NCBI RefSeq assembly: GCF_003346815.1
Contig: NZ_CP031217.1
Coordinates: 496,001 to 560,000, forward strand
Direction of reading: 5' to 3'
DNA length: 64,000 nucleotides
Origin: Halarcobacter bivalviorum
GTDB lineage: Bacteria; Campylobacterota; Campylobacteria; Campylobacterales; Arcobacteraceae
Position 1 is the first letter of the stretch. Each line of letters begins with the position of its first letter. The position numbers and the translations under genes were made by a program. This document shows positions 55,748 through 64,000 of this stretch, in pieces. Under the pieces are notes generated by a model. That model saw only the letters and a list, made by a program, of their open reading frames with translations, had not been told where the DNA came from and did no database searches.

Positions 55748-55825
55748 ATGAAAATATTTGATTTTTATAAAAACCATTTCATCAAAAGTGTTAATACTCT
55801 TCTACTTCTTAAAAACTTCCTCTAA
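55748..55825 (+). CDS. Leucine-rich leader peptide upstream of leuA
   Basis: A 25-codon frame (ATG 55748, TAA 55823) with a strong AAAGGAGAG ribosome site, placed just after a consensus promoter and 97 bases before leuA. It ends TLLLLKNFL: codons CTT CTA CTT CTT AAA AAC TTC CTC, so five of the last eight are Leu. This is the layout of amino-acid leader peptides that sense leucine charge by ribosome stalling. No strong terminator hairpin follows, so the mechanism could be translation-linked or Rho-dependent instead. Not a functional protein by itself. Confidence 0.75.
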   Translation: MKIFDFYKNHFIKSVNTLLLLKNFL

Positions 55826-55922
55826 TATATAACATATTACAGAACAAATAATCACACGACTTAGTTTTTCTTTTTTAAATAAAAAAAGATATAATATTTC
55901 ACATTTTTAAAGGTTACACACT

Positions 55923-57476
55923 ATGGATAAGAATAAAATTATAGTTTTTGATACTACATTAAGGGATGGTGAACAATCTCCTGGTTGTTCGATGAATACG
56001 GAAGAGAAGATTAAAGTTGCATTACAATTAGAGAAATTAGGTGTAGATGTAATTGAAGCTGGTTTTGCAGCAGCAAGCCCAGGAGATTTTGATGCAGTTT
56101 CAAGAATTGCAGAAAGAGTTACAAACTCATCAATCTGTTCATTAAGTAGAGCAGTTGAAAATGATATTAAACAAGCTGGTTTAGCAGTACAAAAAGCGGC
56201 AATGCATAGAATTCACACATTTATTGCTACTTCACCAATTCATATGAAATATAAATTAAAAATGAGTGAAGAAGAAGTTATTAAAAGAGCAGTTCATGCA
56301 GTAGAATATGCTAGAACATTTGTAGATGATGTTGAATTCTCTTTAGAAGATGCTGGAAGATCAGAGATTCCATTTATGAAAGAAGTTATGGATGCAGTTA
56401 TCGCTGCTGGTGCTTCAACTATTAATTTACCAGATACAGTTGGATATAGATTACCAACAGAATTAGGTGCAATGGTAAAAGAATTATCAGATTTTGCAGG
56501 CGATAGAGCTAGAATCTCTGTTCATAATCACAATGACTTAGGATTAGCAACAGCAAATACTTTAGCAGCTGTATTAAATGGTGCAAGACAAATTGAAGTA
56601 ACAATTAATGGTTTAGGTGAAAGAGCAGGAAACTCTGCTTTAGAAGAGGCTGTAATGGCTATTAAAACAAGAAGAGATGCTTTTGGAGATTTATATACAG
56701 ATATAAATACAAAAGAGATTTATGCTACATCTAAATTAGTTGCAACTATTACTGGTGTTGAGCCACAACAAAACAAAGCAATTGTAGGTAAAAATGCTTT
56801 TGCTCACGAAAGTGGTATTCACCAAGATGGTGTATTAAAACATCAAGAAACATATGAGATTATGAGACCTGAAGATGTAGGTGTTATTAAAGACTCTACA
56901 TTAATCTTAGGTAAACACTCTGGACGTGCAGCATTTAGAGATAAAATCAATCAATTAGGATTTGATAAAGTAAGTGATGAAGAGTTAAATTCTGCATTTG
57001 AAAAATTCAAAGTATTAGCTGATAAGAAAAAAGATGTTACTGATGATGATGTAAGAATGTTAATTACAGATGAGTCTTTAAATCAAGATAAAACTTATGA
57101 ATTAGTAGGATTACAAATCTCTGACTGTTCAAATGGTGTTCCCACAGCAGCAGTATCTATTAAACACAATGATGAGGTATTAACAGATGCAAATATTGGT
57201 AATGGAACAATGGATGCAATCTTTAAAACAATTGATAGACTTACAGGCTACAATGGAGAGTTACAAAGTTATAATGTAACTTCAGTAACAGAAGGTAAAG
57301 ATGCTTTAGCAAAAGTTACAACAAGAGTTGTTTTTGATGATACTTCTCCATCATTTGTTGGACATGGATTAAGTGTTGATACAATGCTTGCAACTGCAAA
57401 TGCATATGTTAGTGCATTAAACTCTTATCTTTCTCAAAAACAGAGATTATCTAAAAATACTACTCACCAAGTATAA
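55923..57476 (+). CDS. leuA: 2-isopropylmalate synthase LeuA
   Basis: LeuA condenses acetyl-CoA with 2-oxoisovalerate, the first step of leucine synthesis. The 517-residue protein has [17 protein letters not shown], the metal and substrate site [34 protein letters not shown] and the C-terminal allosteric LeuA dimer domain for leucine feedback. It is preceded by a consensus promoter and a leucine-rich leader peptide. leuB, leuC and leuD are not adjacent. ATG 55923 follows AAAGG. Confidence 0.97.
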   Translation: MDKNKIIVFDTTLRDGEQSPGCSMNTEEKIKVALQLEKLGVDVIEAGFAAASPGDFDAVSRIAERVTNSSICSLSRAVENDIKQAGLAVQKAAMHRIHTFIATSPIHMKYKLKMSEEEVIKRAVHAVEYARTFVDDVEFSLEDAGRSEIPFMKEVMDAVIAAGASTINLPDTVGYRLPTELGAMVKELSDFAGDRARISVHNHNDLGLATANTLAAVLNGARQIEVTINGLGERAGNSALEEAVMAIKTRRDAFGDLYTDINTKEIYATSKLVATITGVEPQQNKAIVGKNAFAHESGIHQDGVLKHQETYEIMRPEDVGVIKDSTLILGKHSGRAAFRDKINQLGFDKVSDEELNSAFEKFKVLADKKKDVTDDDVRMLITDESLNQDKTYELVGLQISDCSNGVPTAAVSIKHNDEVLTDANIGNGTMDAIFKTIDRLTGYNGELQSYNVTSVTEGKDALAKVTTRVVFDDTSPSFVGHGLSVDTMLATANAYVSALNSYLSQKQRLSKNTTHQV

Positions 57477-57484
57477 TTTATAAA

Positions 57485-57509
57485 ACAAGGTAGCCATGGG
57501 CTGCTTTGT
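57485..57509 (+). terminator. Terminator-like hairpin after leuA
   Basis: ACAAGGTAGCC (57485-57495) pairs with GGCTGCTTTGT (57499-57509), 11 pairs including two GU wobbles, with a three-base loop, nine bases after the leuA stop. No T tract follows, so its role as terminator is uncertain. Confidence 0.5.
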
Positions 57510-57635
57510 AACTTAACTCTTCCTAAACTTTCAAAAAAAGAAGTTTTAAAATTACTTTTTTCAGCAAAAAATTTGAAAAATCATATTAAAATAAAATTTA
57601 AAGGTTATATTAAATTTATGTGAAAGAGAGAGTGT

Positions 57636-59669
57636 ATGACACAATTAAACTTCTTCTTGAAGCTGTTAAAAGAGTCTTTTAGGGACTTAGTTCCTATTAT
57701 TGTTGTAATTTTATTTTTTCAACTTGCAATTATTCAAGCTGTTCCAGATGGGTGGCTTAGTACTGCTATTGGTTTAGCAATTGTTGGAGTTGGTTTAGCA
57801 ATATTTTTACAAGGTTTAGAAATAGGTATTTTCCCTGTTGGTGAAGGATTAGCGAGGGATTTTGCAAAGCATGGAACAATGCTTTGGGTTCTATTTTTTG
57901 CCTTTTTAATTGGATTTGGTACAACTATTGCTGAGCCCGCACTTGCCGTTATTGCAGATAAAGCTGCTTCTATTTCAAGTGGAAGAATTGATGCTACTAT
58001 ACTTAGACTTGTAGTTGCAGGCTCTGTTGGTTTTGCTATATTTTTAGGTGTTTATAGAATTTATAAAGGTCATCCAATTCACTACTATATCATTGCTGGA
58101 TATATGTTAGTAGTTGGAGTTACTTTTTTTGCTCCACAAGAGATTATTGGTCTTGCTTATGACTTAGGTGGAGTTACTACTTCTACAGTTACAGTTCCCC
58201 TTGTTGCAGCTCTTGGAATTGGACTAGCAACTACTATAAAAGGAAGAAATCCAGTTATTGATGGATTTGGACTTATCGCTTTTGCTTCATTAACACCAAT
58301 GATTTTTGTACAGATTTATGGAATTGCTGTATATAATTTAGTTGAAGCTAAAGATGTTGCAGACGTTGCAGTTCAAGCAACAGTATCTACAAGTGCAAAT
58401 ATTACTTTTAATTCTTTATTAACTGGAATAATAAATGTAATTAAAGATGTTGCACCAATTTTACTTATTATTTTATTTTTCCAATATGCCGTATTAAAGA
58501 AAAGAATTGATAATTTAAAAACAGTATTATTAGGTTTTGTTCTTGTTATTTTAGGTTTAGATGCCTTTATCCTTGGTCTTGAAATGGGGTTATTTACTCT
58601 TGGTGAGACTATGGCTTATCAACTTACAAAATCTGATTCAGTAATGATGATTTATGCTTTTGCTTTTGCAATTGGTTTTTCTACAACAATGGCAGAACCA
58701 GCTCTTATGGCTATTGCAAAAAAAGCAAAAGAGATTAGTGATGGAAAGATTAATGATTTTGCTTTAAGAATTTTTGTTGCTTTTGGGGTTGCTGTTGGTA
58801 TTGCTTTAGGAGCATTTAGAATTGTAGATGGGGGACATATTCACTACTACATTATTTTTGGATATATTGTAGTTATTATCTTAACTTCAATTGCTCCAAA
58901 ATATATTATTCCTATTGCATATGATTCAGGAGGAGTTACAACTTCTACTGTTACAGTTCCTCTTGTTGCTGCACTTGGGATTGGATTAGCTACAAATATA
59001 GAAGGAAGAAGCCCACTTATTGATGGTTTTGGTCTTATTGCCTTTGCTTCACTTTTTCCAATGATTACTGTAATGCTTTATGGAATTATTATTGAAAAAC
59101 TTGGTGTTAAATCTGATACTGAAATTGAAACTGCAAATATCTTGAAAGATGCACTTATTGATGCAGAAAATATGGACTTAGCAACTGTAAATATTGATGG
59201 AAGTGATAGAAGACACTCTTTACCAATGGATTTTTCAGCAGTTGTAATTATTGTACCTAAAGATAAAAAAATTGATGCAATTCAAGCTGCAAGTAAAGCA
59301 GGAGCTTCAGGTGTTACAGTATTAAGAGCAGATGGGATTGGACTTGGAGAGATGGATAACTTCTATAGAACTTCATTTGAGGCAAATGATGCTCTATTAT
59401 TATTCTTACTTCCACAAAGTTTAGTGAATCCTGTGATAAAATCTATTATTCATTCACTACATATAACAACAAGTGGTAAAGGTATAGCTTTTGCTTTCCC
59501 ATTAACTCATATGAAAGGGATTAGTTTAAGTAGACATGATATTTTTGTAAATAGAAAAGATCATAAAAATCCAGAAAATAATGTAGAAAAATTAATAAAA
59601 GAGGAAGAGGAAAAAGTTCTTGAAAAATTACAAGAACATTCAAAAATTGTAAATGAAGAACCTAAATAG
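57636..59669 (+). CDS. DUF1538 duplicated membrane protein with C-terminal PII-like domain
   Basis: A 677-residue polytopic membrane protein made of two similar halves. Each half has a GxGLAIFLQGLE-like or FILGLEMGLF segment, TIAEPALAVIA or TMAEPALMAIA, and GGVTTSTVTVPLVAA (about residues 178 and 432, 254 residues apart), features of DUF1538, proposed as a transporter of unknown substrate. Residues about 515-640 form a soluble PII-like domain with AVVIIVPKDKKIDAIQ, AGASGVTVLRADGIG and ALLLFLLPQ, which may bind a nucleotide or small ligand to gate the membrane part. ATG 57636 is after AGAGAGAG. It is followed with overlap by a thioredoxin-like gene. Confidence 0.85.
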   Translation: MTQLNFFLKLLKESFRDLVPIIVVILFFQLAIIQAVPDGWLSTAIGLAIVGVGLAIFLQGLEIGIFPVGEGLARDFAKHGTMLWVLFFAFLIGFGTTIAEPALAVIADKAASISSGRIDATILRLVVAGSVGFAIFLGVYRIYKGHPIHYYIIAGYMLVVGVTFFAPQEIIGLAYDLGGVTTSTVTVPLVAALGIGLATTIKGRNPVIDGFGLIAFASLTPMIFVQIYGIAVYNLVEAKDVADVAVQATVSTSANITFNSLLTGIINVIKDVAPILLIILFFQYAVLKKRIDNLKTVLLGFVLVILGLDAFILGLEMGLFTLGETMAYQLTKSDSVMMIYAFAFAIGFSTTMAEPALMAIAKKAKEISDGKINDFALRIFVAFGVAVGIALGAFRIVDGGHIHYYIIFGYIVVIILTSIAPKYIIPIAYDSGGVTTSTVTVPLVAALGIGLATNIEGRSPLIDGFGLIAFASLFPMITVMLYGIIIEKLGVKSDTEIETANILKDALIDAENMDLATVNIDGSDRRHSLPMDFSAVVIIVPKDKKIDAIQAASKAGASGVTVLRADGIGLGEMDNFYRTSFEANDALLLFLLPQSLVNPVIKSIIHSLHITTSGKGIAFAFPLTHMKGISLSRHDIFVNRKDHKNPENNVEKLIKEEEEKVLEKLQEHSKIVNEEPK

Positions 59670-59982
59670 TTTAGAAGAAGTTAATTCGATTATAAGTACA
59701 GGTGAGCCTGTACTTATATATTTTTCAGGACAAAATTGTTCTGTATGTACTGCCTTAAAACCTAAAATTGAAGAGCAAATCAATCTTAATTTACCAAAAA
59801 TTGAAACTTATGAAGTAAAAGCTGATATCTATAAAGAAATAGCAAGCAATTTTTCGGTATTTTCTATACCAACTATCTTGGTATTTTTTGATTCAAAAGA
59901 GTTTAAAAGAGAGGGAAGAAATATCTCTGTTATAAACTTTATAAGAGAGTTAGAAAGACCATACAATTTATTTATGGATTAG
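59653..59982 (+). CDS. Thioredoxin-like protein
   Basis: A 109-residue thioredoxin fold protein without signal peptide. It has LIYFSGQNCSVCTALKPKIEE with the redox motif CSVC, and the cis-Pro in FSIPTILVFFD. Thioredoxin usually has CGPC, so this is an unusual member, perhaps with a dedicated partner. The start ATG 59653 overlaps the DUF1538-PII gene by 17 bases, so coupling is tight. Role unknown; it might reduce a cysteine of the neighbouring membrane or haem protein. Confidence 0.88.
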   Translation: MKNLNSLEEVNSIISTGEPVLIYFSGQNCSVCTALKPKIEEQINLNLPKIETYEVKADIYKEIASNFSVFSIPTILVFFDSKEFKREGRNISVINFIRELERPYNLFMD

Positions 59983-59987
59983 GATAT

Positions 59988-60407
59988 ATGAAAAGAACGC
60001 TTTTAATATTTTTAATAGTATTTATTGTAATGCAATTTATACAAACAGATAAAATAAATAGTGAAACAAAGCCAGAATTAGAGATGAAAACACCTCCTGA
60101 GATAAGTGCTATTTTTAAACCTGCTTGTTATGATTGCCACTCAAACTCTACAACATGGCCTTGGTATTCTTATATTGCTCCTTTTTCATGGATAATTGAT
60201 TCTCATGTTACAAATGGAAGAAAAGCTTTAAACTTCTCAATTTGGGAAAGCTATGATGAAGAGAAAAAAGAAGAGAAAATGAAAGCTATTTTTAGAACAG
60301 CTTATGCTTCTATGCCTTTACAAAGTTATATTAAAGCACATGATAAAGCTAATTTGACAAGAGAACAAAGAACATTAATCAGAGATTGGACTGGAGTAAA
60401 AAAGTAA
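59988..60407 (+). CDS. Haem-binding domain protein, membrane anchored
   Basis: A 139-residue protein with an N-terminal hydrophobic segment (MKRTLLIFLIVFIVMQFI), a signal anchor or signal peptide, then a periplasmic domain with a c-type haem motif CYDCH in FKPACYDCHSNSTTWPWYSY, and IAPFSWIIDSHVTNGRKALNFS. This matches the small haem-binding domain family (Haem_bd). It lies five bases after the thioredoxin-like gene and one base before mutS. Electron-transfer role inferred. Confidence 0.9.
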   Translation: MKRTLLIFLIVFIVMQFIQTDKINSETKPELEMKTPPEISAIFKPACYDCHSNSTTWPWYSYIAPFSWIIDSHVTNGRKALNFSIWESYDEEKKEEKMKAIFRTAYASMPLQSYIKAHDKANLTREQRTLIRDWTGVKK

Positions 60408-60408
60408 A

Positions 60409-63369
60409 TTGAGAGAAGAAGTTCAAGCCTTATTAGAGGATAAAAAAACCTTACTTACAATTACCTATTTTAAACTTCAACAACTTTTTGAAAAGAAGTA
60501 TGGAGAAAATACTGTAGTACTTATGGAAATAGGTACTTTTTTTGAAGTTTATGAAGTAAATAATGATGAAGAACAAATAGGAAAAGCAAAAGAGATTGCT
60601 GAACTATTAAATATACAATTAACAAGAAAAAATAAATCTATTTTAGAAAACTCAAAAGAGAATCCTATTATGGCTGGAGTTCCAGCAATCTCTTTAGAAA
60701 AACATCTTGCAAGAATTATTTCAGAACAAAAATATACAGTAGTACTAATAAGACAAAAAGGTGTTCCACCTAAAGTAAGTAGATACCTTGATACAGTTGT
60801 AAGTCCTGGTACAAACTTTGATTTTGTAATAGACCAAGATGAAAATAATATCACATCTTTAGTAGTAGACCAAATAAAAGGTATCTATCTTGTAGGATAT
60901 TCTGCTATTGATGTAACAACTGGTAAGTGTTATTATAATGAAATTCATGGAACAAGTGAAGATAAGTTTTACTCTTTAGATGAAGTATTTAATTATATGA
61001 ATATGCATCGTACAAATGAGGTAGTAATTACCTTTGCTGATAAAAATATAAATCAAAAAGAGGTAATTGATTATTTAGAATTAAAACTAAAGACTTTTCA
61101 TATAGGAAACTTTATTCCAAAAGTTACTTACCAAAATGAACTATTCAAAAATGTCTTTGATATAGAATCACTACTTACAGCAATAGAACATCTTGATATG
61201 GAAAGAGCTCCTCTTAGTTCACAAAGTTTAGCAATACTTATTGATTTTGTAATAGGACATGATTCAAATATTATTCAAAAACTTTCACTTCCTATAAAAC
61301 TTGATGTCTCAAAATATATCTATTTAGGAAATAATGCTTTAGAGCAATTAAATATCATAGAGACTTCTCATAATCCAAGTTTAATAAAACTAATCAATAA
61401 TACTTCAACCGCAATGGGTAAAAGATTATTAAAAGAGAGACTTACTCATCCTGTAAAAGATAGCAAAGAACTGTTAAGAAGATATGCTTTATCAAAAGAG
61501 TTATTTGATTATCATGGACCTATTGAAAATGAGTTAGCAAATATTTATGATATAGAAAGACTTACAAGAAGAATAAAACTTGCAAGACTACATCCTTTTG
61601 AGTTAAACTATTTATATGACTCTTTACTTAGTATAAAAGAAGTAGTTGCTTTCATGGAGAACTATAAATTTATAACTCCACCTTGTAGCTTAGCCCAACT
61701 TCAAATGTTTATTGATTCTATTGAGTCAACTTTTGATTTAGCAGTATCTGGTAAATATATGTTAAAAGATGTTGAATCAAATATGGTTTGTGATGGAATA
61801 AACCATGAGATAGATGAGTTAAATAAAGAGAATGAAAAACTTTTTGAAAAATTAGAGTTAATAAAAAATCATATTTTAAAACTTTTAAATGCAAAAGATT
61901 CAAACTTTGTAGGTATTAATAGACTTGATAAAGAGGGTTTCTTTTTAACACTTACAAAAAATAGGTTTAACCTAATAAAAGAAGAGTTATTAAACTCTCA
62001 CCTTATTATTGATGATGAGTTACTACTTTTCAAAGATTTTAATATAAAACTACAAACTACTTCAGTAAAAATCTCTTGTAAATTAAGTGATGAAATCTCA
62101 GATAAATATGTACATAATTTAAGAAAAATTATAGAGCTAAATAAACTTGTATTTAAAGAGAAACTAAATGAGTTTGAAAAGAAATTTGCAACACTACTTG
62201 AAGAGTTAGTTCAGTTTATTGCTGAGGTTGATTTAACAGTTTCAAATATCAAAACAGCAAAAAAATATAATTATGTTTGTCCAAAAATAGTAAAAACAAA
62301 AGATGATGAAAACTTTTTAGAACTAATAGACTTAAGACATCCAATTATTGAAGCAAATGAAGAGCAGGGAATTTATGTACCAAATGATATTATCTTAGGG
62401 GAGTTATCCCTTTCAAAAGATGAGTTTAAAAATAATGTAATTATTAAAAACTCAAACCCTGTAAATATTTATAATAATAAAATGCATGGAGTTTTACTTT
62501 ATGGTATAAACTCTTCTGGTAAATCTTCACTTATGAAATCAATTGGTATAGCAGTTATTTTAGCTCAAGCAGGTTTTTATGTACCTTGTAAGTCAATGAG
62601 ATTTTCTATTTTTGATTCTGTTTTTACAAGAATAAGTGGAGCTGATAATATAGCAAAAGGACTTTCATCTTTTGCAGTAGAGATGCTTGAACTAAAAAAT
62701 ATATTTAATAGAGCTACAAAACAATCTTTAATCTTAGGAGATGAGATTTCTCATAGTACAGAAACAATGAGTGGTTTATCTATTGTTGCAAGTGCTATTT
62801 TAAAGTTAGCAAAACTTGAATCAATCTTTGTTTTTGCAACACATCTTCATCAACTTCCAGAGATTAAAGAGATTGAAAATCTTAAAAATATAATTCCACT
62901 TCATCTTTCTGTGATGTATCAAGATGAGGAAGATAAGCTTATTTTTGATAGAAAATTAAAATATGGAAGTGGTTCATCAATGTATGGATTAGAGTATGCT
63001 AAATCACTCCATATGGATAGAGAGTTCTTAAGCGTTGCAAATGAGATAAGAAAACGATTAACAGATGATTACGATAAGATAGAGAGACTTACTCAAAAGA
63101 AAACCTCTAAATACAATAAAGATTTATTTGCCTCTACTTGTATTATTTGTGGAAGAGCTTGTGATGATGTACACCATATCAAAGAACAAGCAAGAGCAAA
63201 TAAAGATGGTTTTATAGGTCATATAAATCAAAACCATAAATATAATCTAATACCGCTTTGTAAACTTCATCATAAAATGGTACATGAGGGTAAAATCAAT
63301 GTAAATGGTTTTGTGGCAACTTCAAAAGGGTTAGAGCTTCATTATACTATGGCTGAAGAGCAAGAGTAA
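60409..63369 (+). CDS. MutS-family mismatch protein with C-terminal HNH nuclease (MutS7-like)
   Basis: A 986-residue MutS homologue. MutS domain I has GTFFEVY (residues 42-48), containing the Phe-x-Glu mismatch reader; then connector, lever and clamp regions, and the ATPase with Walker A GINSSGKSSLMK (about 699) and LGDEISHSTETMSGLSI (Walker B Asp-Glu 778-779). The C-terminal about 80 residues are an HNH domain: CIICGRACDDVHHIKEQ (Cys911, Cys914, His922-923), YNLIPLCKLHHKMVH (Asn946, Cys951, His954-955). The fusion matches MutS7, a subfamily known from some Campylobacterota, giant viruses and octocoral mitochondria. Start TTG 60409. No mutL is seen, which fits a self-contained cutter. Confidence 0.9.
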   Translation: MREEVQALLEDKKTLLTITYFKLQQLFEKKYGENTVVLMEIGTFFEVYEVNNDEEQIGKAKEIAELLNIQLTRKNKSILENSKENPIMAGVPAISLEKHLARIISEQKYTVVLIRQKGVPPKVSRYLDTVVSPGTNFDFVIDQDENNITSLVVDQIKGIYLVGYSAIDVTTGKCYYNEIHGTSEDKFYSLDEVFNYMNMHRTNEVVITFADKNINQKEVIDYLELKLKTFHIGNFIPKVTYQNELFKNVFDIESLLTAIEHLDMERAPLSSQSLAILIDFVIGHDSNIIQKLSLPIKLDVSKYIYLGNNALEQLNIIETSHNPSLIKLINNTSTAMGKRLLKERLTHPVKDSKELLRRYALSKELFDYHGPIENELANIYDIERLTRRIKLARLHPFELNYLYDSLLSIKEVVAFMENYKFITPPCSLAQLQMFIDSIESTFDLAVSGKYMLKDVESNMVCDGINHEIDELNKENEKLFEKLELIKNHILKLLNAKDSNFVGINRLDKEGFFLTLTKNRFNLIKEELLNSHLIIDDELLLFKDFNIKLQTTSVKISCKLSDEISDKYVHNLRKIIELNKLVFKEKLNEFEKKFATLLEELVQFIAEVDLTVSNIKTAKKYNYVCPKIVKTKDDENFLELIDLRHPIIEANEEQGIYVPNDIILGELSLSKDEFKNNVIIKNSNPVNIYNNKMHGVLLYGINSSGKSSLMKSIGIAVILAQAGFYVPCKSMRFSIFDSVFTRISGADNIAKGLSSFAVEMLELKNIFNRATKQSLILGDEISHSTETMSGLSIVASAILKLAKLESIFVFATHLHQLPEIKEIENLKNIIPLHLSVMYQDEEDKLIFDRKLKYGSGSSMYGLEYAKSLHMDREFLSVANEIRKRLTDDYDKIERLTQKKTSKYNKDLFASTCIICGRACDDVHHIKEQARANKDGFIGHINQNHKYNLIPLCKLHHKMVHEGKINVNGFVATSKGLELHYTMAEEQE

Positions 63370-63387
63370 AGTTTAGGCTTTACTCTT
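63362..63387. terminator. Hairpin shared by convergent mutS and HPP gene
   Basis: AAGAGTAAAG (63362-63371) pairs perfectly with CTTTACTCTT (63378-63387) over TTTAGG. It holds the mutS stop codon (63367-63369) and touches the first base of the stop codon of the HPP gene (63387-63389, minus strand). Confidence 0.7.
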
Positions 63388-63896
63388 TATATCCAGTAGT
63401 TTGGATAGACTCTTTTTTTGTGTAAATTGTTATAAAGAACACCAACTAAAATTATAATCATAGCCCCTAAAGCAGTAGGTAAGAATAGGAAATCCCAAGA
63501 AGCACCCATTAAGAATACTATAACAGGATTTGAACCTGCTGGAGGATGAACTGTTCTAGTAAGTAACATCATGGCAACTGCAGAGGCTAAAGCTAAGGCT
63601 AAACTCCACCAATAATCTCCCACAAAATGGAAAAAGAATAATCCCATAAATGTAGAAATTACATGTCCAAAAAAGATATTTCTTGGTTGAGAGAAGGGAC
63701 TCTCACTAAATCCAAATAGTAAAACACAAGTTGCTCCAAATGAACCCATGATAAAGATATTTTCATAACTATTTGTTAAGTAAGCAACAACTGATATTGC
63801 AATAAATGCACCAATAAAAGCAAAGGCAACCTCAATAGCCTCTACTTTTGGGGGAAGTTCTGCCTTATTTCCTTTTATTTTTTTTATATAACTCAT
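63387..63896 (-). CDS. HPP family integral membrane protein
   Basis: A 169-residue membrane protein with four TM segments. It has the family signature RTVHPPAGSNPVIVF with the His-Pro-Pro motif, and ends with LGAMIIILVGVLYNN and HKKRVYPNYWI. HPP proteins have been linked to nitrite transport in chloroplasts; the bacterial role is unsettled. The start is ATG 63896, preceded by AGGAGA on the minus strand. Only this domain is present, without a CBS pair. A TetR-type palindrome lies just upstream. Confidence 0.9.
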   Translation of the reverse strand: MSYIKKIKGNKAELPPKVEAIEVAFAFIGAFIAISVVAYLTNSYENIFIMGSFGATCVLLFGFSESPFSQPRNIFFGHVISTFMGLFFFHFVGDYWWSLALALASAVAMMLLTRTVHPPAGSNPVIVFLMGASWDFLFLPTALGAMIIILVGVLYNNLHKKRVYPNYWI

Positions 63897-63911
63897 AAAA
63901 TTCTCCTATAT

Positions 63912-63929
63912 CAAACAAACGATTGTTTG
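63912..63929. promoter_or_regulatory. TetR-type operator palindrome upstream of HPP gene
   Basis: CAAACAA (63912-63918), four bases, TTGTTTG (63923-63929) form a perfect inverted repeat located about 15 bases upstream of the HPP start codon. Arms and spacing resemble operators of TetR-family regulators. The regulator is not identified in this window. Confidence 0.5.
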
Positions 63930-63949
63930 GTTAAAAGGGCAAAAAAAAT

Positions 63950-64000
63950 TTAAACCTTAGCTAATAGTTTTTTTCCTATTTCTAAAAGTCTATTTTTATT
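63950..64000 (-). CDS. C-terminal tail of an unidentified gene
   Basis: Minus-strand reading from the window edge gives 16 codons, NKNRLLEIGKKLLAKV, then a TAA stop at 63950-63952. The helix looks like the N-terminal helix of TetR-type regulators, yet it ends at a stop. It is either the C-terminus of the upstream gene or a broken TetR start; sequence beyond the window is needed. It lies 53 bases upstream of the HPP gene on the same strand. Confidence 0.3.
   Translation of the reverse strand, partial: NKNRLLEIGKKLLAKV

Overview
The window looks like chromosomal DNA of a Campylobacterota bacterium, most likely Arcobacteraceae (Arcobacter and relatives). This is inferred from the very AT-rich, ATA/AGA/TTA-heavy coding, frequent TTG starts, the many Cache/PAS/HisKA signalling proteins with the H-box core AHQWRQPLN, a TlpD-like chemoreceptor with a CZB domain, an ArsS-type kinase with the MHELKTPITKGK H-box, a MagIII-type glycosylase and a MutS carrying a C-terminal HNH domain. 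I see no rRNA or tRNA genes, insertion sequences, prophage genes or CRISPR arrays. Coding density is very high, with many 1-8 base overlaps between genes.

Layout. 1-4052: AI-2E-type permease, ruvB and panB on the minus strand, divergent from trpA, an N-end-rule aminoacyl-transferase and a small secreted protein. 4060-7547: feoB/feoA behind a Fur box, then a fur-type regulator and a flavodoxin, a compact iron-homeostasis block. 7638-17108: di-haem cytochrome c peroxidase, a PAS-PAS-GGDEF-EAL protein, a convergent Cache-PAS-GGDEF protein, and a Spy-like periplasmic protein with an OmpR-type regulator and ArsS-like kinase behind three phased GGTTAA repeats, ending in a flavoprotein whose natural start seems to be ATA. 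17199-23669: signalling operon with a soluble CZB chemoreceptor, a CheY-like protein, a kinase-like protein lacking its phospho-acceptor His, and an intact PAS kinase. 23708-28147: ymdB-like phosphoesterase, MagIII-like glycosylase, a ParA-like ATPase with a tiny tail-anchored partner, ubiE and xseA, tightly coupled. 28199-33062: chemoreceptor, Aer-type PAS protein, CheW and two receiver proteins (an energy-taxis-like cassette).

33081-47372 is mostly housekeeping: cyclophilin, 2Fe-2S protein, panD, ebfC, ispA, groES/groEL behind a CIRCE element, a YkgJ-type protein, an inositol-phosphatase-family enzyme, glmS, metK (start embedded in a 13-bp tandem repeat), accD, rlmH, a DksA-type protein, a membrane protein, dusB and prmA. 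47378-55688: ftsH, then kinase / RR-PAS-PAS-HD-GYP / kinase, then a Psd-like protein lacking the processing serine. 55692-63896: a consensus promoter and leucine-rich leader peptide before leuA, a duplicated DUF1538 membrane protein with a fused PII-like domain, a thioredoxin-like and a haem-binding protein, MutS-HNH and an HPP-family membrane protein with a TetR-type palindrome upstream.

The most unusual signals are the MutS-HNH fusion, the leuA leader peptide, the 13-bp repeat across the metK start, the DUF1538-PII fusion, the catalytically dead kinase next to an intact one, the phased repeats upstream of the spy-like operon, and the ParA-like/tail-anchored pair. All functional statements are inferred from sequence reading; no database searches were run.
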